NCBI GenBank assembly: GCA_021826795.1
Contig: JAKAYM010000029.1
Location: 1-15,313, forward strand
DNA length: 15,313 nucleotides
Origin: Thermoplasmata archaeon
Lineage (GTDB): Archaea > Thermoplasmatota > Thermoplasmata > Thermoplasmatales > Thermoplasmataceae
Direction: 5' to 3'
Position numbers and translations under genes: made by a program
The notes under the pieces: generated by a model
The model's database searches: none
What the model saw: only the letters and a program-made list of their open reading frames with translations
Told to the model about the DNA's origin: nothing
Part shown: positions 13,967-15,313 of the stretch, one piece after another
Layout of the letters: each line of letters opens with the position of its first letter
How positions within the stretch are numbered: position 1 is the first letter of the stretch

Positions 13967-15142
13967 TTATTGTTTTTTATCATCTGGTTTTGTCTCCGTT
14001 TCCGTTTTCAGTTCAGTGTATGCCCTTTCAAAGGCAAGGTTTGTCTCATTTATGGTTTTTTCCATGGTTCTTCCAGATAATTTTACCTTTGCAAGAAAGA
14101 TATTTGTGCCTGCACCTCTTGTCAAAAGTATTATTTCGGTATCTGGCAGCAGTTTTCCGGTTTCCTCAATTAATTTTTCGGATGGAACATCAGAATTCAG
14201 TGTAACGGTCACCGGATAAACTATTTCGGAACCCTCATACATCGAGTTAGGTCCAAGTACATTGAATTTTGATTTTATGTCCCAGTATGCACCGTCTATT
14301 GCCATATTTGCTCGAGCAGTCTTTTCATTTATCTCAGTAACCTCGTTGAATGAGATCAGAGCCTCGAATGTATTGCTTACGCCGTTTTTGCTGGAAAGGA
14401 AGAATCTCATATCTTTTAAATCATTCCGTGCATCTACTTCTTCCAGGATCTTATCCGCAGGAACATCCGCCTGTGCAGTTATATTCAATGGATAAATATA
14501 ATTACCCCCATTGTTCCTGAATTCAGTTATCACACTGTTTCCGAGAATTTCTGAATTTGGTAAGTATATCACATTATTGTCCTTTGTCAGTATCTTTGAA
14601 AACAGAGTTTTAACATCTATTACCTTTCCTGTGGTTTCCACGCTCCATACCCATGAGTTGACAGATATTACCTCCCCGAATTTTATGGTATTAGAGGATG
14701 TTGCAAATATACTGGATAAAACATTTGAGGCAACTGTCTGCACAGCAAGACCCAGTACCACACCGCCGATAGCACTCCCGGCCAGTATTCCTGTGACGCT
14801 AACATGGAACGCACTCATTACCAGTGCTAGTATTATTACGTAAAAAATTATTCTGACAATGAGCGAAATTCCATAAAGTCCACGATTTGTTTTTATTAAT
14901 ACTTCCCTGAGATACTTAATAAATGACCCAACTATTAACAATCCCACTATCAGTATAATTACAGCATGTACCGATTCTATTATGAATACCTCATCCGATT
15001 TATATTGCGGTAGGAATGTTTTTATAACCAAATCAGCCACATAGCCTGAGAGAATGGCTAATACTACTCCTACTACCACCTCAGATGCTATTTTCAAAAC
15101 TTGGTCTCTTCTAACAGCAAGATTTGACTTAGTTTTTGGCAT
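13967..15142 (-). CDS. MscS-family mechanosensitive channel with duplicated C-terminal domain
   Basis: A 391-residue small-conductance mechanosensitive channel that releases solutes under hypo-osmotic stress. Membrane segments are at about 17-40, 53-75 and 88-112, followed by the pore helix with GSAIGGVVLGLAVQTVASN (122-140), the Gly/Ala-rich TM3 of MscS. The beta domain follows (FGEVISVNSW, then VIYLPNSEIL at 191-200, a conserved MscS signature). The C-terminal part contains two similar blocks: residues 214-291 (YPLNITAQADVPADKILEE ... INEKTARANMAIDGAYWDIK) and 307-380 (YPVTVTLNSDVPSEKLIEE ... INETNLAFERAYTELK). The start ATG overlaps the serS stop (TAATG) and follows a strong GGAGGT, so it is translated with serS. 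Confidence 0.93.
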   Translation of the reverse strand: MPKTKSNLAVRRDQVLKIASEVVVGVVLAILSGYVADLVIKTFLPQYKSDEVFIIESVHAVIILIVGLLIVGSFIKYLREVLIKTNRGLYGISLIVRIIFYVIILALVMSAFHVSVTGILAGSAIGGVVLGLAVQTVASNVLSSIFATSSNTIKFGEVISVNSWVWSVETTGKVIDVKTLFSKILTKDNNVIYLPNSEILGNSVITEFRNNGGNYIYPLNITAQADVPADKILEEVDARNDLKDMRFFLSSKNGVSNTFEALISFNEVTEINEKTARANMAIDGAYWDIKSKFNVLGPNSMYEGSEIVYPVTVTLNSDVPSEKLIEETGKLLPDTEIILLTRGAGTNIFLAKVKLSGRTMEKTINETNLAFERAYTELKTETETKPDDKKQ

Positions 15143-15312
15143 TATTTTACCTCCGTTGTTATCTGACTGAATCCGGTATATGGCACAAGAACATCCGGTA
15201 CTTTGATGCCATTCTCCTGCTGGTAATTTTCCATTATGGCAACAAGTACTCTCTCCGTTGCAATAGCAGTGCTGTTCAGTGTATGAACAAATTTATTCCC
15301 ATCCGGTGTCCT
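15142..15312 (-). CDS. serS: seryl-tRNA synthetase, C-terminal 56 residues (partial)
   Basis: The gene enters from the right edge; its last 56 codons end at the TAA at 15142. The visible part contains class II motif 3, [20 protein letters not shown], including the motif-3 arginine in TER, followed by the usual YQQENG...[11 protein letters not shown] ending of SerRS. The enzyme charges tRNA-Ser. The usual bacterial-type SerRS tail is seen, not the methanogenic variant. Its stop overlaps the ATG of the MscS-type gene by one base, so the two are in one transcript. Confidence 0.92.
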   Translation of the reverse strand, partial: RTPDGNKFVHTLNSTAIATERVLVAIMENYQQENGIKVPDVLVPYTGFSQITTEVK

Positions 15313-15313
15313 G

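Overview
The window is a compact, AT-rich archaeal chromosome segment. An archaeal-type fructose-1,6-bisphosphate aldolase/phosphatase, a 49-residue ribosomal protein L40e, a UPF0200 kinase and short AT-rich promoters with the TATA box 20-35 bases before the start codon all point to Archaea. The mix of sulfide:quinone-oxidoreductase-like and NDH-2-like flavoproteins, the low GC and the gene types suggest a Thermoplasmatales-like acidophile (Ferroplasma, Acidiplasma, Cuniculiplasma, Picrophilus or similar). That placement is inference; no rRNA is present. I see no CRISPR array, tRNA or intact insertion sequence.

Layout. Bases 1-956 (+) hold the last codons of an unknown gene, a 96-residue unknown protein and a UPF0200 nucleotide kinase. 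Bases 945-1866 (-) hold L40e followed by purQ. Bases 1867-2433 have no recognisable gene but contain a GC-rich hairpin and short possibly decayed reading frames. Bases 2434-4712 (-) hold the FBP aldolase/phosphatase and an NDH-2-like flavoprotein, each with its own promoter. An unknown charged 354-residue protein lies at 4824-5888 (+). A cobalamin operon (-) runs from 9741 down to 5871: uroporphyrinogen-III methyltransferase with a HemD-like tail, a CbiE-CbiT fusion, CbiL, then CbiF. Divergent from it at 9885-11492 (+) is an SQR-like flavoprotein with a DUF1641 partner. Bases 11484-13915 (-) hold a MoxR/RavA-type AAA+ ATPase and a vWA protein in one operon. Bases 13967-15313 (-) hold an MscS-type channel translationally coupled to the 3' end of serS.

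How the genes work together. The cobalamin operon methylates uroporphyrinogen III to precorrin-2 and adds the C20, C11, C5 and C15 methyl groups; the ring-contraction and amidation enzymes (CbiH, CbiG, CbiC, CbiA) are not in the window. SQR-like protein plus DUF1641 is a recurrent pair thought to feed electrons to the quinone pool. MoxR plus vWA resembles a chaperone module such as RavA-ViaA.

The oddest feature is that neither cbiL nor cbiF has an ATG, GTG or TTG able to include the conserved N-terminal glycine-rich motif. In both, an ACG sits at the expected position a few bases after a good Shine-Dalgarno sequence. Also notable are an internal duplication in the MscS C-terminal domain and the fact that all three convergent gene pairs overlap tail to tail.
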